Assembly: GCA_003242885.1 (NCBI GenBank) | Contig: QKMZ01000006.1 | Location: 1 to 64,000, forward strand | DNA length: 64,000 bases | Reading direction: 5' to 3' | Source of the DNA: Candidatus Melainabacteria bacterium | GTDB taxonomy: Bacteria > Cyanobacteriota > Vampirovibrionia > Obscuribacterales > Obscuribacteraceae | In this document: positions 45,888 to 55,640 of the stretch, piece after piece | Numbering within the stretch: position 1 is the first letter of the stretch | Layout: every line of letters begins with the position of its first letter | Translations under genes and position numbers: made by a program | Notes under the pieces: generated by a model | Seen by the model: only the letters and a program-made list of their open reading frames with translations | Database searches by the model: none | Told to the model about the DNA's origin: nothing

Positions 45888-48377
45888 TTATTCTCTGAAG
45901 ATAATCCCATTACGCGAATAGGGTTCGCGAGCTTGGTATGCCGTTGAAGTGTAGCCTGTTATGCCGGAATATGGACGCTCTGGCTCTGAATACTTGATCA
46001 TGTGAATGAGTGCATCATGAATTCTTTGCTTCATATGAGTATCTGCGTAGAGCTTCAATAAATAGCCTGTGAGTGGATCGCTGTAGTCGTACAAAGCTCT
46101 ATGTCTTGTTTCTTTTTCTAAAAACTTTCGAGCGTCCGCTGTTCGACCATCACGCACCAACATATTCACATATTCGAGTTGGTAATTCAGGCAGTGCGGC
46201 TCGAGCTTATTCAGCCTCTCGTACATTGCAATAGCTTTCTTTATCTCACCGCATCGCGCATAAGTAGTCGCGAGCTGTGACATGGTCGAAATCAAACTGT
46301 CCGAATTTCTCCCATCTATTTTTTCCTCCAGTGAAAGGACTTTCTCCAAAGGTTCTATCGCCGGTTTTAACGCAGGATCCATGGTTCGGGTTCCGCCGTA
46401 GACGATTTTCCAATCCAAATACGTGCGAATCATCTCTGTCACCCTGTTTCCTTCTGGAGTTGGCACCTTATCGAATTCAGAATATGCTGCCTGAAAGTCG
46501 CCAGCTTCCAAAGCTGCGTAACCTAGTGCGGTTCGAGTAGCCATTGATTCGGGTATCATGCCGAGCCGGGCAATGCAAATATCGAGATTATTGCACTCAA
46601 AATTCAAATGAGGTCCACAGAGTGGAAAGTAATATGCGGCGCGTTCGAAATATCGCAATGCTTTTTTAGTTGGCAGTTTGATTGCGATTTCTGTGTTTGC
46701 GTTGGCGGCATAGAATGCAACACGCTGATCATGGTCGTATTGGTAGTAATCTTCAGCTAGCCTTGCGCATTCCTCATATTGTTTTGCTGTCCAAAGCTTT
46801 TGAATTCTGTCGTATGCGTCGACGCGAATTTTTTCTTCCAAAGCTGGAGTTTCCAAAGAAGTCCACATCGCGGCAATGCTGCGCAGCAGATTCAATTGGT
46901 CCGATTTGAAGAAGTCACCATGTTTATAGTATTCATAAGCCTTTTGATACTCGTCTATAGCCTTGCGCGCGTTCTCGTTTTTGTACGATAGCTCTCGTCG
47001 TGACGAGATCGAATTGTAGGTATTACCGAGTTCGTTGTGCAGTGCAGCCATAAAGCTCGGCGGCTTCTGCAGAGATTGTGCCTGGCTTATCGCGGCTTTC
47101 CAACTGTCTTTTGCGCACATGTCGTTAAACCCGACACTCATGCTTGCGTGATCGAGATGCTTCTGCAAATTGACTTCGCCGATGACTCTCATGCATACAA
47201 ATCCGAATATCAGATACGCAGTCATCCCTGCGGCCATTTTGTTGCCGAAAAGATCGAGAAATCTAAAGATCAACAACTTCTCTGCCTTTGGTGGCAGCTT
47301 TTTGGTGCTGCCGTTGCAGATGCAGTCATTGACTAGGCTGAGCGCGTTCATCAATTCACGCACATTGCGAAAGCGCTTTGCAGGCGATTTCTGCAGACAC
47401 TTTATGATGATGCAGTCGAGCAACTTAAGCGCATTGTGTTCCGGCGACTCTTTGGGAAACTGATTTGCAAGCTCGTGCAAATAATTGAGCGCTGCCTGGC
47501 TGGCTTTGCTGCCGACAAACGGCGGAGAGCCGACCAATGCCTCATACATTATGCATCCCAGCGAGTAGATGTCCGAGCGCGCATCGCTCTTGTTTCGGTC
47601 GATACACTGCTCGGGGCTCAAGTAAAATGCATTGCGCATCGGATCAGGAGGCATACCGAAGTCAATGAGTTTTACCATGTCCGTTTCGACTTCGTTGGGA
47701 GTCAAAACTATCTTGTCTGGCGACAAATTGCCGTGGAAAAGCTCATGACTATGCGCTTCTATGAGTGCTTCGCCTACCTGACTGAAAATGCTGAGAAACC
47801 TGGCGATATCCAGGCGTTTTTTCAGTTGCAGCACTTCAGCAAGACTGCTTCCTTCAACTAGGTCTGAAACTACATATGGTGCACCTGTTTCATCTACTCC
47901 GTTTTCGTAAACGGTAGCGAGATGCAAGTGCGTTAGTTCTGAAGCTTTCTGCGCCGCTTTTTGAATTTCTCTAATTTGCAGGCTGTCAGAAACACGCGCG
48001 TTGAACAAGCGCAGCGTCAGGATCTTATCGACGGCGCCGTTCTTCGCGGCATATGTGGTGCTGAGCGCATCTTTAGAATGCTCCCAAAGTAGGTCGAACG
48101 ACTTGAACTTGAGAGGTGCAACCAGACTGTCAGGTGGGCTTTCTGCGTCTGCACCCGGCGGACTTTCTTCTAAATTGGACTGGGAAACTAATGAGGGCTG
48201 AGGCCCAAGAGGGTCTTCGCTATCAGCGCTAGGACTGTCGGAATCGCACTTAATCACTACAGGACGTGTGGACAGTTTTGCCGCTGCGGCGGCTGGGCGC
48301 CCATTCTTGGGACCCCTCTCCCGGGTGTTTTGATTCATATGCGCGTATTTTGGACTCTGGTAAGGGCAACGGTACAT
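45888..48377 (-). CDS. Protein kinase-like (probable pseudokinase) with TPR region
   Basis: This 829-residue protein has a disordered Ser/Pro-rich N-terminus (1-90), a Ser/Thr kinase fold (about 92-345), one membrane helix (about 385-405) and an extracytoplasmic TPR-like helical region to the end. The catalytic loop reads HGNLSPDKIVL, so the HRD Asp is Asn. The strand-3 Lys region is ILTLRLF, with Arg where Lys is expected. DFG is kept (LIDFGMP), as are the APE-like SPEQC and the ARSDIYSLGCIMYEAL helix. It is thus probably a pseudokinase. The start at 48377 has GGTGA before it; ATG 48338 is an alternative. Confidence 0.85.
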   Translation of the reverse strand: MYRCPYQSPKYAHMNQNTRERGPKNGRPAAAAAKLSTRPVVIKCDSDSPSADSEDPLGPQPSLVSQSNLEESPPGADAESPPDSLVAPLKFKSFDLLWEHSKDALSTTYAAKNGAVDKILTLRLFNARVSDSLQIREIQKAAQKASELTHLHLATVYENGVDETGAPYVVSDLVEGSSLAEVLQLKKRLDIARFLSIFSQVGEALIEAHSHELFHGNLSPDKIVLTPNEVETDMVKLIDFGMPPDPMRNAFYLSPEQCIDRNKSDARSDIYSLGCIMYEALVGSPPFVGSKASQAALNYLHELANQFPKESPEHNALKLLDCIIIKCLQKSPAKRFRNVRELMNALSLVNDCICNGSTKKLPPKAEKLLIFRFLDLFGNKMAAGMTAYLIFGFVCMRVIGEVNLQKHLDHASMSVGFNDMCAKDSWKAAISQAQSLQKPPSFMAALHNELGNTYNSISSRRELSYKNENARKAIDEYQKAYEYYKHGDFFKSDQLNLLRSIAAMWTSLETPALEEKIRVDAYDRIQKLWTAKQYEECARLAEDYYQYDHDQRVAFYAANANTEIAIKLPTKKALRYFERAAYYFPLCGPHLNFECNNLDICIARLGMIPESMATRTALGYAALEAGDFQAAYSEFDKVPTPEGNRVTEMIRTYLDWKIVYGGTRTMDPALKPAIEPLEKVLSLEEKIDGRNSDSLISTMSQLATTYARCGEIKKAIAMYERLNKLEPHCLNYQLEYVNMLVRDGRTADARKFLEKETRHRALYDYSDPLTGYLLKLYADTHMKQRIHDALIHMIKYSEPERPYSGITGYTSTAYQAREPYSRNGIIFRE

Positions 48378-48462
48378 TCACCGGTGTGAAAATATAGATG
48401 TTTGTTGTCAAGAAATAAACAGGGTAAACCCTGGGAGCTGAAACATTAGGACCAAAAAGAAA

Positions 48463-48485
48463 CAGGGCGGAAATTTCCGACCCTG
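48463..48485 (-). terminator. Terminator of the large exported protein gene
   Basis: On the reverse strand CAGGG-t-CGGAAA/TTTCCG-CCCTG is followed by TTTCTTTTTGG, 47 bases beyond the stop at 48532. A one-base bulge interrupts the stem. Confidence 0.7.
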
Positions 48486-48531
48486 CTTCAAGTGATTTCT
48501 AGAAGTTTTCTCTAGAGATATGCCGTGCTTA

Positions 48532-49929
48532 TCAATTACGCGGCGATGGAGACAAAATTTGATTCAATTTGCCATTCTTTGTAGGCATCGGTTGCGGAGG
48601 TCCCAAATAATATATATTCACGTCCCCGCCCGGATTTGAAGCCGGGCGCTGAAATGAGCAGTACTGCGGGCAGGTGTTCGGATCCGGGTTGGTGCAAATT
48701 GTCCCGTTCGGTCCGCTGCATTGGCTAGGTGTGAACCCACATACCGGCGGTCCGGTTTGGAAAGAGCAATTTGTGCAACCTTTCGGGAAAACACCTATAA
48801 CGTTCAAATTGTCACCGGCGTAATTCTGAAAAGGCTTTTGATACGCTACTGTGCCGAAGTTTGTGTTCCACTTTGCCCCACCGCCCTGGCTGAGGTCAAA
48901 TTTGATCGACGCGTTATTGCCATTTACCACGCTGAGGTTCACGGTTTCTTGAGCAAATTGCGCACTTTGAGAAACGTTGTTGACCGTAAACTCAGCATTG
49001 GTCACCCCGCAGTCTGGTGCGCGCTCGAAAGAGAGGATTGCTCCTTGAATGCCGGGTGGATTTGCAGCTGGACGGTACTTGAGGCTTTGGTTTGGATTAA
49101 GCGTCACCGAGCCTTGGAAGCAGCCGCCAGCTACGCAGGTCATTTCCGGAAATATTTGCTTCACGTCGAGAATGCACTGAGAGTTTGGGGTGCAAACAGT
49201 CGGTAGCGTGAGCCAGGCAACTACCGGTTGGTTGGAGTTATTGGAGACCATGACGTCCGTAGGTTGTGCCGGCGAACCTTTGACTTTGGCCTTCGGACCA
49301 ACGGGACCGGTTCCACCACCTGCTACGGTGAAGAAAAGCGCATTCATGACTTTGTTTACTTCGGCAAAATTGACGCGTACCGAATCAACTTGCAGTTTGG
49401 ATCTGCCTTCAGACGGAGGGATGACTGCAATCTTTTGAATGGCATTAAACTCAGGAAGACCCAATTGCTGAGCGGTGAAAGAAACCTTTTTGAATCCGTC
49501 AGCAGTGGTTGAGATCACCCGTCCCGCGCTCAGCGGCACGCTTGCAGTCGCGAGGTGCGCGGCACCCTGCACGCGGCTTGGCACGCGGTTGTAGTTGACT
49601 ACGATATCGGAATTGGCATTGCCTTTGTATTCCAAATCGAGCGTACTTACAGTGGCTGGATTCTCTGCGGTCTCATTCTCTATAAGTAGTCCGTTGTATT
49701 TATTTGGCGATGTCTGGTTGCTCATGCCTCTAAATAGATATGGCGACCGCTTGCCGTTCGACACGACTGCGGACACAAATTCCGGCGTATCTGGTTTGTC
49801 CGCCACGATAAATGGCTTGGAGACCATAGCCGGCATTGCTTGCGGTGTGGCGTTAACCATTTGCCACAGGCTCATTGACCACACAGACAACACTGTGCCG
49901 AAGACAATTCCTTTCACGATTTTGCGCAT
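48532..49929 (-). CDS. Large exported protein of unknown function
   Basis: This 465-residue protein has a signal peptide (KIVKGIVFGTVLSVWSMSL, cleavage near VNA). The first 200 residues are beta-rich, without Cys. From about 240 there are many Cys in pairs (TVCTPNSQCILDV, EMTCVAGGCFQGS, GCTNCSFQTGPPVCG, QYCSF), likely disulfides. The phrasing CFQGSVTLNPNQSLKYRP and SIKFDLSQGGG faintly recalls thaumatin-like beta proteins; I do not assign that family. The C-terminus is Pro-rich. Confidence 0.65.
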   Translation of the reverse strand: MRKIVKGIVFGTVLSVWSMSLWQMVNATPQAMPAMVSKPFIVADKPDTPEFVSAVVSNGKRSPYLFRGMSNQTSPNKYNGLLIENETAENPATVSTLDLEYKGNANSDIVVNYNRVPSRVQGAAHLATASVPLSAGRVISTTADGFKKVSFTAQQLGLPEFNAIQKIAVIPPSEGRSKLQVDSVRVNFAEVNKVMNALFFTVAGGGTGPVGPKAKVKGSPAQPTDVMVSNNSNQPVVAWLTLPTVCTPNSQCILDVKQIFPEMTCVAGGCFQGSVTLNPNQSLKYRPAANPPGIQGAILSFERAPDCGVTNAEFTVNNVSQSAQFAQETVNLSVVNGNNASIKFDLSQGGGAKWNTNFGTVAYQKPFQNYAGDNLNVIGVFPKGCTNCSFQTGPPVCGFTPSQCSGPNGTICTNPDPNTCPQYCSFQRPASNPGGDVNIYYLGPPQPMPTKNGKLNQILSPSPRN

Positions 49930-50180
49930 GAGACACCACCTTTTGCAACGAGATTAGTGCCTGGTTGGGCTTCCAGGCGCAAACGGATTCATATTCTGAG
50001 CACGTATCCTTATCATGCCACACAGGGGTTGAGGTTTGAACCTTTTGCAAGGGAACCTTTACATCCCGCGTTATCTTCACCTGTTGGTGAAAGAGAATAT
50101 GTTGTCTGCGCGACAATTTTCAGAAACGGATGCGCTGCATCGCCCCGACGGGGAGTACCGTATCGCTTTTATCGTGATAG

Positions 50181-50687
50181 TTATCGAGGTATTGCTAATC
50201 CTTCGATGATTTGCGCATTTGGTAATTTGCGATACTCGTTCGGATTCAATAAAACTTTCGTAGAACGATTGCCACCGCCGGCGATGACTTCTGGTTGTTG
50301 CATCACTGCTGCATCTATTAAAAGAGGAATAGACTGCAATCCAAAAGGCGTGACTCCACCAATGAGCATCCCGGTCAACTCTTTTGTTTGCTCCGGAGTG
50401 GCAAAGGAAACTTTGCGACCGTCCATTATCTCGCGCACTTTCTTGTTGGCGTCGAGTTTTGTGGTCGCGAGTACCATGCAACAGGCGTACTGAATCGGAT
50501 CCGATTTAGTTGCTACAACAATTGCGTTGGATGCATGAGCTAGTTCGTATCCGTAGTGTTCGCAGAATTTGGCGGTATCCGCCAATTCCGGATCGCAGTA
50601 TAAAACCTTGTACTCGATGCCATACTTCTGCAGGCATTCGGCAACTGCGGGATCTAACTCTGCGATTTGCTGTGTCATCGATAACAT
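50181..50687 (-). CDS. YbaK/aminoacyl-tRNA deacylase domain protein
   Basis: This 168-residue protein belongs to the YbaK/ProX family, which hydrolyses mischarged aminoacyl-tRNAs. The catalytic Lys is in LATTKLDANKKVRE, and the family loop GMLIGGVTPFGL and IPLLIDAAVM are present near the middle. The region NAIVVATKSDP supplies the first strand. The length fits a free-standing editing enzyme. An adjacent GNAT gene lies upstream on the same strand. Confidence 0.85.
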   Translation of the reverse strand: MLSMTQQIAELDPAVAECLQKYGIEYKVLYCDPELADTAKFCEHYGYELAHASNAIVVATKSDPIQYACCMVLATTKLDANKKVREIMDGRKVSFATPEQTKELTGMLIGGVTPFGLQSIPLLIDAAVMQQPEVIAGGGNRSTKVLLNPNEYRKLPNAQIIEGLAIPR

Positions 50688-50730
50688 AATAGCCTCGATC
50701 TTGATTACGTTTTTGCTTCCGACTCAAAGT

Positions 50731-51231
50731 TCAAGAAATGTCGCGGTAATAGAATTTTGTGTCGACCGAAACAATAGGAAAGTTGGGCGGCAACTCTTTT
50801 GTCGTAAGTTCTACAAAGCCATTCTTTTCGTAGAATCGATGGGCGGCGAACATTCTGGCTGTCGTGCCCAAGTAGATTTGATTGACAGACCTTGATTTGC
50901 ACCACTCAATCGCCGTACTCATTAATCGTTGCGCGACGCCTTTCTCTTTGCCTCTGTGAGAGCTGGAAACGAACATCTTCTTCAGTGCGACTTGCTTGTT
51001 TCCAATATCGACAACCCCGATGGTACCAATTACATCGTCACCGTCCAGCGCCATCCAAAAATTTCCGTCGCCTTTTTGAAACGTCCCGCTGATGTCCATC
51101 AAATCCGGCTGTTCTTCGCGCGTGATTTTGACGCCAAATTCAATCTGTTGAATCGGCAGCACCAGTCTTTCGATGGCAGCTTGGTATTCGGCACTGTATG
51201 GCTTGATGATCACGGTCTCAATTGTATGCAT
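50731..51231 (-). CDS. GNAT family N-acetyltransferase
   Basis: This 166-residue acetyl-CoA-dependent transferase shows GTIGVVDIGNKQVALKKMFVSS and the acetyl-CoA loop HRGKEKGVAQRLM, followed by MFAAHRFYEKNGF, the classic motif B. Substrate unknown. It diverges from the LysR gene at 51328, a common arrangement for a regulator and its target; its stop is 43 bases before the start of the deacylase gene. Confidence 0.88.
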   Translation of the reverse strand: MHTIETVIIKPYSAEYQAAIERLVLPIQQIEFGVKITREEQPDLMDISGTFQKGDGNFWMALDGDDVIGTIGVVDIGNKQVALKKMFVSSSHRGKEKGVAQRLMSTAIEWCKSRSVNQIYLGTTARMFAAHRFYEKNGFVELTTKELPPNFPIVSVDTKFYYRDIS

Positions 51232-51327
51232 GTCTTTGCTCCTCTGAGCGGCTGCCCCTATTGTCGTCGTGATGTTTAATGCCGTCCAATAGTTAAAATA
51301 GGTACAATTGATAACAAAAAGGTATTA
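51232..51327. promoter_or_regulatory. Divergent control region of GNAT and LysR genes
   Basis: This short AT-rich spacer contains two GGTA-centred half sites (51301 and 51321) and ATTGATAAC between them. Such spacers are the usual site for LysR binding. No clear -35/-10 pair or T-N11-A palindrome was fixed by eye. Confidence 0.35.
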
Positions 51328-52212
51328 ATGGTGGAGCTTCGACAATTACGCTATTTCTTCCATATTGCTGAACTGGAGCACTTTGGCAAGGCTTCCGAAC
51401 GTTTGCATATAGCCCAGCCTGCCCTCACCCGCCAGATGAAGCAATTAGAGGAAGAGATCGGGGTTGAACTATTCGAGAGACTTCCGCGTGGAGTAAAGCT
51501 CACGGCAGCTGGACATGTTTTTTTCGCTCAAACTCGCGACATTTTGGCTCAATGCGAAAAAATGGTGAAACTTACCCAGCAGGTTAGCCGCGGACAGTCC
51601 GGCTTGTTGCGCATAGGGTTTGCAGATGGTGTCACTTTCAACAAAACCTTTTCCGAGATTTTGCGCTCTTTTCGCCAGTCTTATTCTGATGTTGTTTTGG
51701 ATCTTGTGCCGTCGAGTTCGTTAGAACAGGCAGAGCTCATTTCGCGAAAGGAGCTTGATCTCGGATTTGTCTATTGGTTGCCCAAGGGAAAATCTGTGAA
51801 GTCGATTCAATTCGAAGAAGAGGAATTGATGCTGGCTGTGTCGAAGTCGAGTCCGCTGGCGAAAAGAAAAACTTTGACCATCAAAGATGTGGGCGATTAT
51901 CCGATTGTTTGGTTTCCTCGTGCAAACAGCCCTGGCTACTATGATTTGATCGTCTCGCGTTTCGAGAATAATGGCTGTAGCCTGAATGTCATTCAAGAGG
52001 GAAACAACGAAAGCACGATGTTGAGCTTGGTGTCGGCTGACATTGGTGCGACGTTCATCACCGAGTCGGCGTTGCACCGAAAACCGGACGATGTTGTTTT
52101 CATTCCAATTACTGATCTAAATGCGAAACTAAGCGTTAAGGCAATGTGGAATGCGGACGATAAGAATCCCGCACTCAAAGAATTCGTTTCCACCATCAAG
52201 AATGTTATATAG
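51328..52212 (+). CDS. LysR family transcriptional regulator
   Basis: This 294-residue regulator has a winged helix-turn-helix (residues 1-62; LEHFGKASERLHIAQPALT, then QLEEEIGVELFERL) and a substrate-binding domain with LLRIGFADGVTFN at its start. The effector is unknown. Its likely targets are the divergent GNAT gene and/or the downstream flavin reductase-like and DJ-1-like genes, which converge with it from the right. Confidence 0.93.
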   Translation: MVELRQLRYFFHIAELEHFGKASERLHIAQPALTRQMKQLEEEIGVELFERLPRGVKLTAAGHVFFAQTRDILAQCEKMVKLTQQVSRGQSGLLRIGFADGVTFNKTFSEILRSFRQSYSDVVLDLVPSSSLEQAELISRKELDLGFVYWLPKGKSVKSIQFEEEELMLAVSKSSPLAKRKTLTIKDVGDYPIVWFPRANSPGYYDLIVSRFENNGCSLNVIQEGNNESTMLSLVSADIGATFITESALHRKPDDVVFIPITDLNAKLSVKAMWNADDKNPALKEFVSTIKNVI

Positions 52213-52218
52213 GTTCTG

Positions 52219-52779
52219 TTAAAGGCACTCGGGTCGGAACTGTTTCTTGCGACTAACGTGCTCGCCCGAGAGCATGAATACACCGTCACCTGTGTAATGT
52301 ACTGTTTTGGGATATCTGGGCGAAGTTGCAACGTGCGCTTTCACTACTTCAAATACAAACAAACTGTAGTTTTTGATCAATTTGCTGTCATAGAGTTTGC
52401 ATTCAAAATTTGCATAACACTCTTTGATCATTGGTGCTTTGACTATGCTCGCTTTCGCTTGCGTGAGATCAAGCTTTTCAAATTTATCGATCTCAGCACC
52501 GGTGCTGTTGCCGATGGCTACGACAGCATCGAGCATATGCACTTCTGGGAGGTTAATGACGCATTCCTTGCTTTTGCGAATTAGTTCGTAGCTATAATTT
52601 TGATCCCAGATGAAACATGTCACCAAAGATGGTTCAAAAGAAATGACGGTCTGCCATCCCAGCGTCATTATGTTTGATTCGCCTTTGTATTGAGAGCTAA
52701 TCAAAACAATCGGTCCCGGCTCCAAAAAACGACGCACCGTATCAACTGGAAAGTCTCTTTTCTTGTAGTTTTTCACCAT
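52219..52779 (-). CDS. Flavin reductase-like (FMN-binding) protein
   Basis: This reads as 186 residues from ATG 52779 (MVKNYKKRDFP). The split barrel shows RRFLEPGPIVLISSQ, NIMTLGWQTVISFEPS and ECVINLPEVHMLDAV, the pattern of FMN-binding flavin reductase-like proteins that act on small molecules. The start is five bases after the stop of the DJ-1-like gene, so the two form an operon. The frame is open to 52929 but overlaps the upstream gene. Confidence 0.85.
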   Translation of the reverse strand: MVKNYKKRDFPVDTVRRFLEPGPIVLISSQYKGESNIMTLGWQTVISFEPSLVTCFIWDQNYSYELIRKSKECVINLPEVHMLDAVVAIGNSTGAEIDKFEKLDLTQAKASIVKAPMIKECYANFECKLYDSKLIKNYSLFVFEVVKAHVATSPRYPKTVHYTGDGVFMLSGEHVSRKKQFRPECL

Positions 52780-52784
52780 TCTTC

Positions 52785-53366
52785 CTATGGTTTTATCGTG
52801 CTGCCCAGCAATTCTAAAAATTGACGCATCCAAGCAGGATGCCCCGGCCAAGCCGCCGCGGTCACCAAGTTGCCTTGAGTATGCGCGTTTGAGAAAGTTG
52901 CGTTCTGCTCGACATATGTTCCACCGCAAGATGTTACTTCCGGTGAGACGGCCGGATACGCCATGCTTGATCTACCTTTCAGAACGCCTGCAGCTGCAAG
53001 TACTTGCGCCGCATGGCAAACTGCTGCAACAGGTTTGTTCTTCTCAAAAAAGTGCCGAGTGCATTCCAGTACGCGCGGGTTCAAACGCAAGTATTCTGGC
53101 GCTCTGCCTCCGGAAATTACGAGCGCATCGTATGTGGTGAAATCAATTTTGTCGAATTCAGCATCGATGCCAAAGTTGTGACCGGGCTTTTCAGTATATG
53201 TTTGATCGCCTTCGAAGTCGTGAATGGCGGTTTTGACTTTGTCGCCTTTCTTTTTGCCGGGACATACGGCATGCACTTCATGCCCAACCATGAGCAGCAT
53301 CTGATATGGCACCATCGCCTCGTAATCTTCGACGAAATCACCAACCAATTGAAGTATTTTTGCCAT
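52785..53366 (-). CDS. DJ-1/PfpI family protein
   Basis: This reads as 193 residues from ATG 53366 with GAGG seven bases upstream. The fold is a class I glutamine amidotransferase-like Rossmann domain. The nucleophile elbow is AAVCHAAQ (Cys), preceded by [15 protein letters not shown], and Glu near the start (DYEAMVP) may be the assisting residue. The family includes protein deglycases, glyoxalases and stress proteases. It is co-transcribed with the flavin reductase-like gene. Confidence 0.88.
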   Translation of the reverse strand: MAKILQLVGDFVEDYEAMVPYQMLLMVGHEVHAVCPGKKKGDKVKTAIHDFEGDQTYTEKPGHNFGIDAEFDKIDFTTYDALVISGGRAPEYLRLNPRVLECTRHFFEKNKPVAAVCHAAQVLAAAGVLKGRSSMAYPAVSPEVTSCGGTYVEQNATFSNAHTQGNLVTAAAWPGHPAWMRQFLELLGSTIKP

Positions 53367-53502
53367 TGTCAAACCTCATTGCCGACTCTGCCCGACACGG
53401 CTATGTTTTTACCACGATGAATCTTTTATAGCTATCTATTTATATAGGAACTATTGGCTGCTCGGTCCGTCGGATCTTTGTTGCCGCGGTAGGGTTATTC
53501 AT

Positions 53503-54426
53503 ATGCTCGAAGAATACAAGCGTAAGCGCGATTTCAAAATTACGTCCGAACCTTCCGGAGATACAAAGCGTCGAGCCACAAAAGGTGGTAAGAAATCCGC
53601 TGGGACGAGAAAAAAGAAACAGGCTCTTAGCTTTGTAATTCAGAAGCATGATGCAAGCCGACTGCATTATGATTTCCGGTTGGAAATTGACGGGGTGATG
53701 GTATCTTGGGCGGTGCCCAAGGGACCATCTCTGAATTCTGCCGACAAACGTTTCGCAGCCATGACTGAAGACCATCCTATGGCATACTCGGACTTCGAAG
53801 GTATTATTCCGGAGCACCAATACGGCGCAGGCGAAGTGATTATCTGGGATCGCGGGGTCTACTCACCAGATGAAGATGGTGAATACTCCTGGGACGACAA
53901 AGACGAAGCAAACGCTAGAATGCGAAAGGGGCTTCAAAAGGGCAAGTTATCGTTCTACTTAAAAGGTGAGAAGTTAGAAGGCTCTTGGACGCTTGTCCGT
54001 TTCGGCCGCGGCAAAGAAGGAAAAGAGAAGGACTGGTTGCTCATCAAGCATCACGACGAGTTTGAAGACGCAGAGCGTGACGTTACCGAAGACGACTCGT
54101 CAGTTGTTTCCGGTCAAACAATTGAAGACCTTCAAGAGCACGGTGCCAAGAAGATCTGGACGCGCAGCGGCGCCAAGAAGGCGAACCCGAAAACCACTGG
54201 AAAGAGTTCTAAAGTGCCTGCTAAAAAAAGTCCAGCTCGCAAGAAGTCTTCGGTAGGCAAAAAGGGAAAACGTTCGACCAAAGCGGTGGTCAATTCAGAT
54301 TTAATCGACGAGGAAAAACTTTCAGAAGCGGAGAAAGAAGCCCTGAGAGAGCACCGCAGCGAGAAAATTCGTCAGGGGCGCGCGGCTGCTGACAAGGCGG
54401 CGAAGGCTAAACGCAAGGCAAGCTAG
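53503..54426 (+). CDS. Stand-alone LigD-type 3'-phosphoesterase domain protein
   Basis: This 307-residue protein has the phosphoesterase domain of bacterial LigD at about residues 40-195. Signatures are FVIQKHDASRLHYDFRLE, SWAVPKGPSL, EDHPMAYSDFEGIIPEHQYG (read in parts), and WLLIKHHD. This Mn-dependent domain heals 3' ends in end joining. No ligase or polymerase domain is fused and no Ku gene is seen. The C-terminal 100 residues are Lys/Ser/Ala-rich and basic (KKSPARKKSS), probably DNA-binding. Confidence 0.88.
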   Translation: MLEEYKRKRDFKITSEPSGDTKRRATKGGKKSAGTRKKKQALSFVIQKHDASRLHYDFRLEIDGVMVSWAVPKGPSLNSADKRFAAMTEDHPMAYSDFEGIIPEHQYGAGEVIIWDRGVYSPDEDGEYSWDDKDEANARMRKGLQKGKLSFYLKGEKLEGSWTLVRFGRGKEGKEKDWLLIKHHDEFEDAERDVTEDDSSVVSGQTIEDLQEHGAKKIWTRSGAKKANPKTTGKSSKVPAKKSPARKKSSVGKKGKRSTKAVVNSDLIDEEKLSEAEKEALREHRSEKIRQGRAAADKAAKAKRKAS

Positions 54427-54551
54427 TCGATTTAGGTATTTAATCCTGTCTTAGGAACCTTAAATCACTGAAGGCAAGTGACTCGTCACGGGAACCAGAC
54501 AATGGAACGCCCAGTCCTTGCCAGCAAGTTGACGTTTGCCGGAGTCTATCA

Positions 54552-55640
54552 ATGAAGAACTTGGAAGGAGTAAATGCGATTGTTTTGGCTGCTGGAGTGG
54601 GCTCCAGGCTTGACCCTCTCACGAGTCAAGTGCCAAAACCTCTTGTGCCGATTGCAAATGTGCCGGTAATGGAGCACATCATCAGGCTTTTGAAAAAACA
54701 TCAGATCAAGAACATCCACGCCAACCTTCACTACATGCCGGAAAAAATTGTTGAGTATTTCGGTGATGGATCTCAATTGGGCGTTAACCTGCAATTTAAG
54801 TATGAACCGCAACTTTCGGGAGATGCGGGCGGAGTGAGAGCTTGCCGTCAATTGTTGATGGGCGGCACCTTTGTTGTGCTCATGGGCGACTTGCTTACTG
54901 ACGCCGACCTCACAAGAATCGTGCGCGAACACAAAGAGAAGAAAGCCATCGCCAGCATTGCAGTCAAGCAAATGCCGCAAGAAGAACTAAATCGTTTTGG
55001 CGTTGTTGTTACCGACAACCAGGGATTTATCAAAGGCTTTCAAGAAAAACCAGATGCGAAGGATGCGCTTTCGGACAGAGTTTCCACCGGTATTTATGTT
55101 CTTGAGCCGGAAGTTTTCCACCACATGCCGGCGATGGGCGAGTATGGCTTTGGACGTCAACTCTTTCCAGAACTAATCGAGAAAGGTCTTCCTGTGTTGG
55201 GCATTGACGTTGAAGGCTATTGGTCTGATGTTGGTACCATCGAACAATACAGACAAGCCAACTTCGATGCGGCGCGCAGAAGAGTAAATCTTGGCTTGCC
55301 GGATGCGAAAGCTTATCGCCAAAATGGCAAGTTGACTGTCGGCGAGCGCAGCGTCATTGAGTATGGTTGCGACATCGATGGTTCGCTTGTGATGGGCACC
55401 AACAGTAGGTTGGGTGCTGGAAGCGTTGTGATGGGCAATGTTGTGGTTGGCGACAACTGCGTAATTGAGCCGGGTACGGTGCTGAAAGATTGCGTTATCT
55501 GGTCGAACTCAATTGTTCGCAGCGGCGCTTACGTCGAACACAGCGTAATCTGCTCGGGAAGCGTTGTTCCGAACGAGACGAAGCACTTCGAAGTCAATTA
55601 CGTTTCGGCTCAAGCCGAAGAGGAAATGCAAGCAGCGTAG
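54552..55640 (+). CDS. Sugar-1-phosphate nucleotidyltransferase with left-handed beta-helix
   Basis: This 362-residue enzyme activates a sugar phosphate with a nucleoside triphosphate. The N-terminal Rossmann domain has AIVLAAGVGSRLDPLTSQVPKPLVP (read in parts; G-x-G-x-R and the Lys), LSGDAGGV and VLMGDLLTD. The C-terminal hexapeptide repeat region (about 270-350) has units GAGSVVMGNVVVGDNCVIEPG (read in parts). The layout matches mannose-1-phosphate guanylyltransferase-like or glucose-1-phosphate thymidylyl/uridylyl proteins; the base is not certain. ATG 54552 lies 125 bases after the LigD-like gene. Confidence 0.88.
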   Translation: MKNLEGVNAIVLAAGVGSRLDPLTSQVPKPLVPIANVPVMEHIIRLLKKHQIKNIHANLHYMPEKIVEYFGDGSQLGVNLQFKYEPQLSGDAGGVRACRQLLMGGTFVVLMGDLLTDADLTRIVREHKEKKAIASIAVKQMPQEELNRFGVVVTDNQGFIKGFQEKPDAKDALSDRVSTGIYVLEPEVFHHMPAMGEYGFGRQLFPELIEKGLPVLGIDVEGYWSDVGTIEQYRQANFDAARRRVNLGLPDAKAYRQNGKLTVGERSVIEYGCDIDGSLVMGTNSRLGAGSVVMGNVVVGDNCVIEPGTVLKDCVIWSNSIVRSGAYVEHSVICSGSVVPNETKHFEVNYVSAQAEEEMQAA

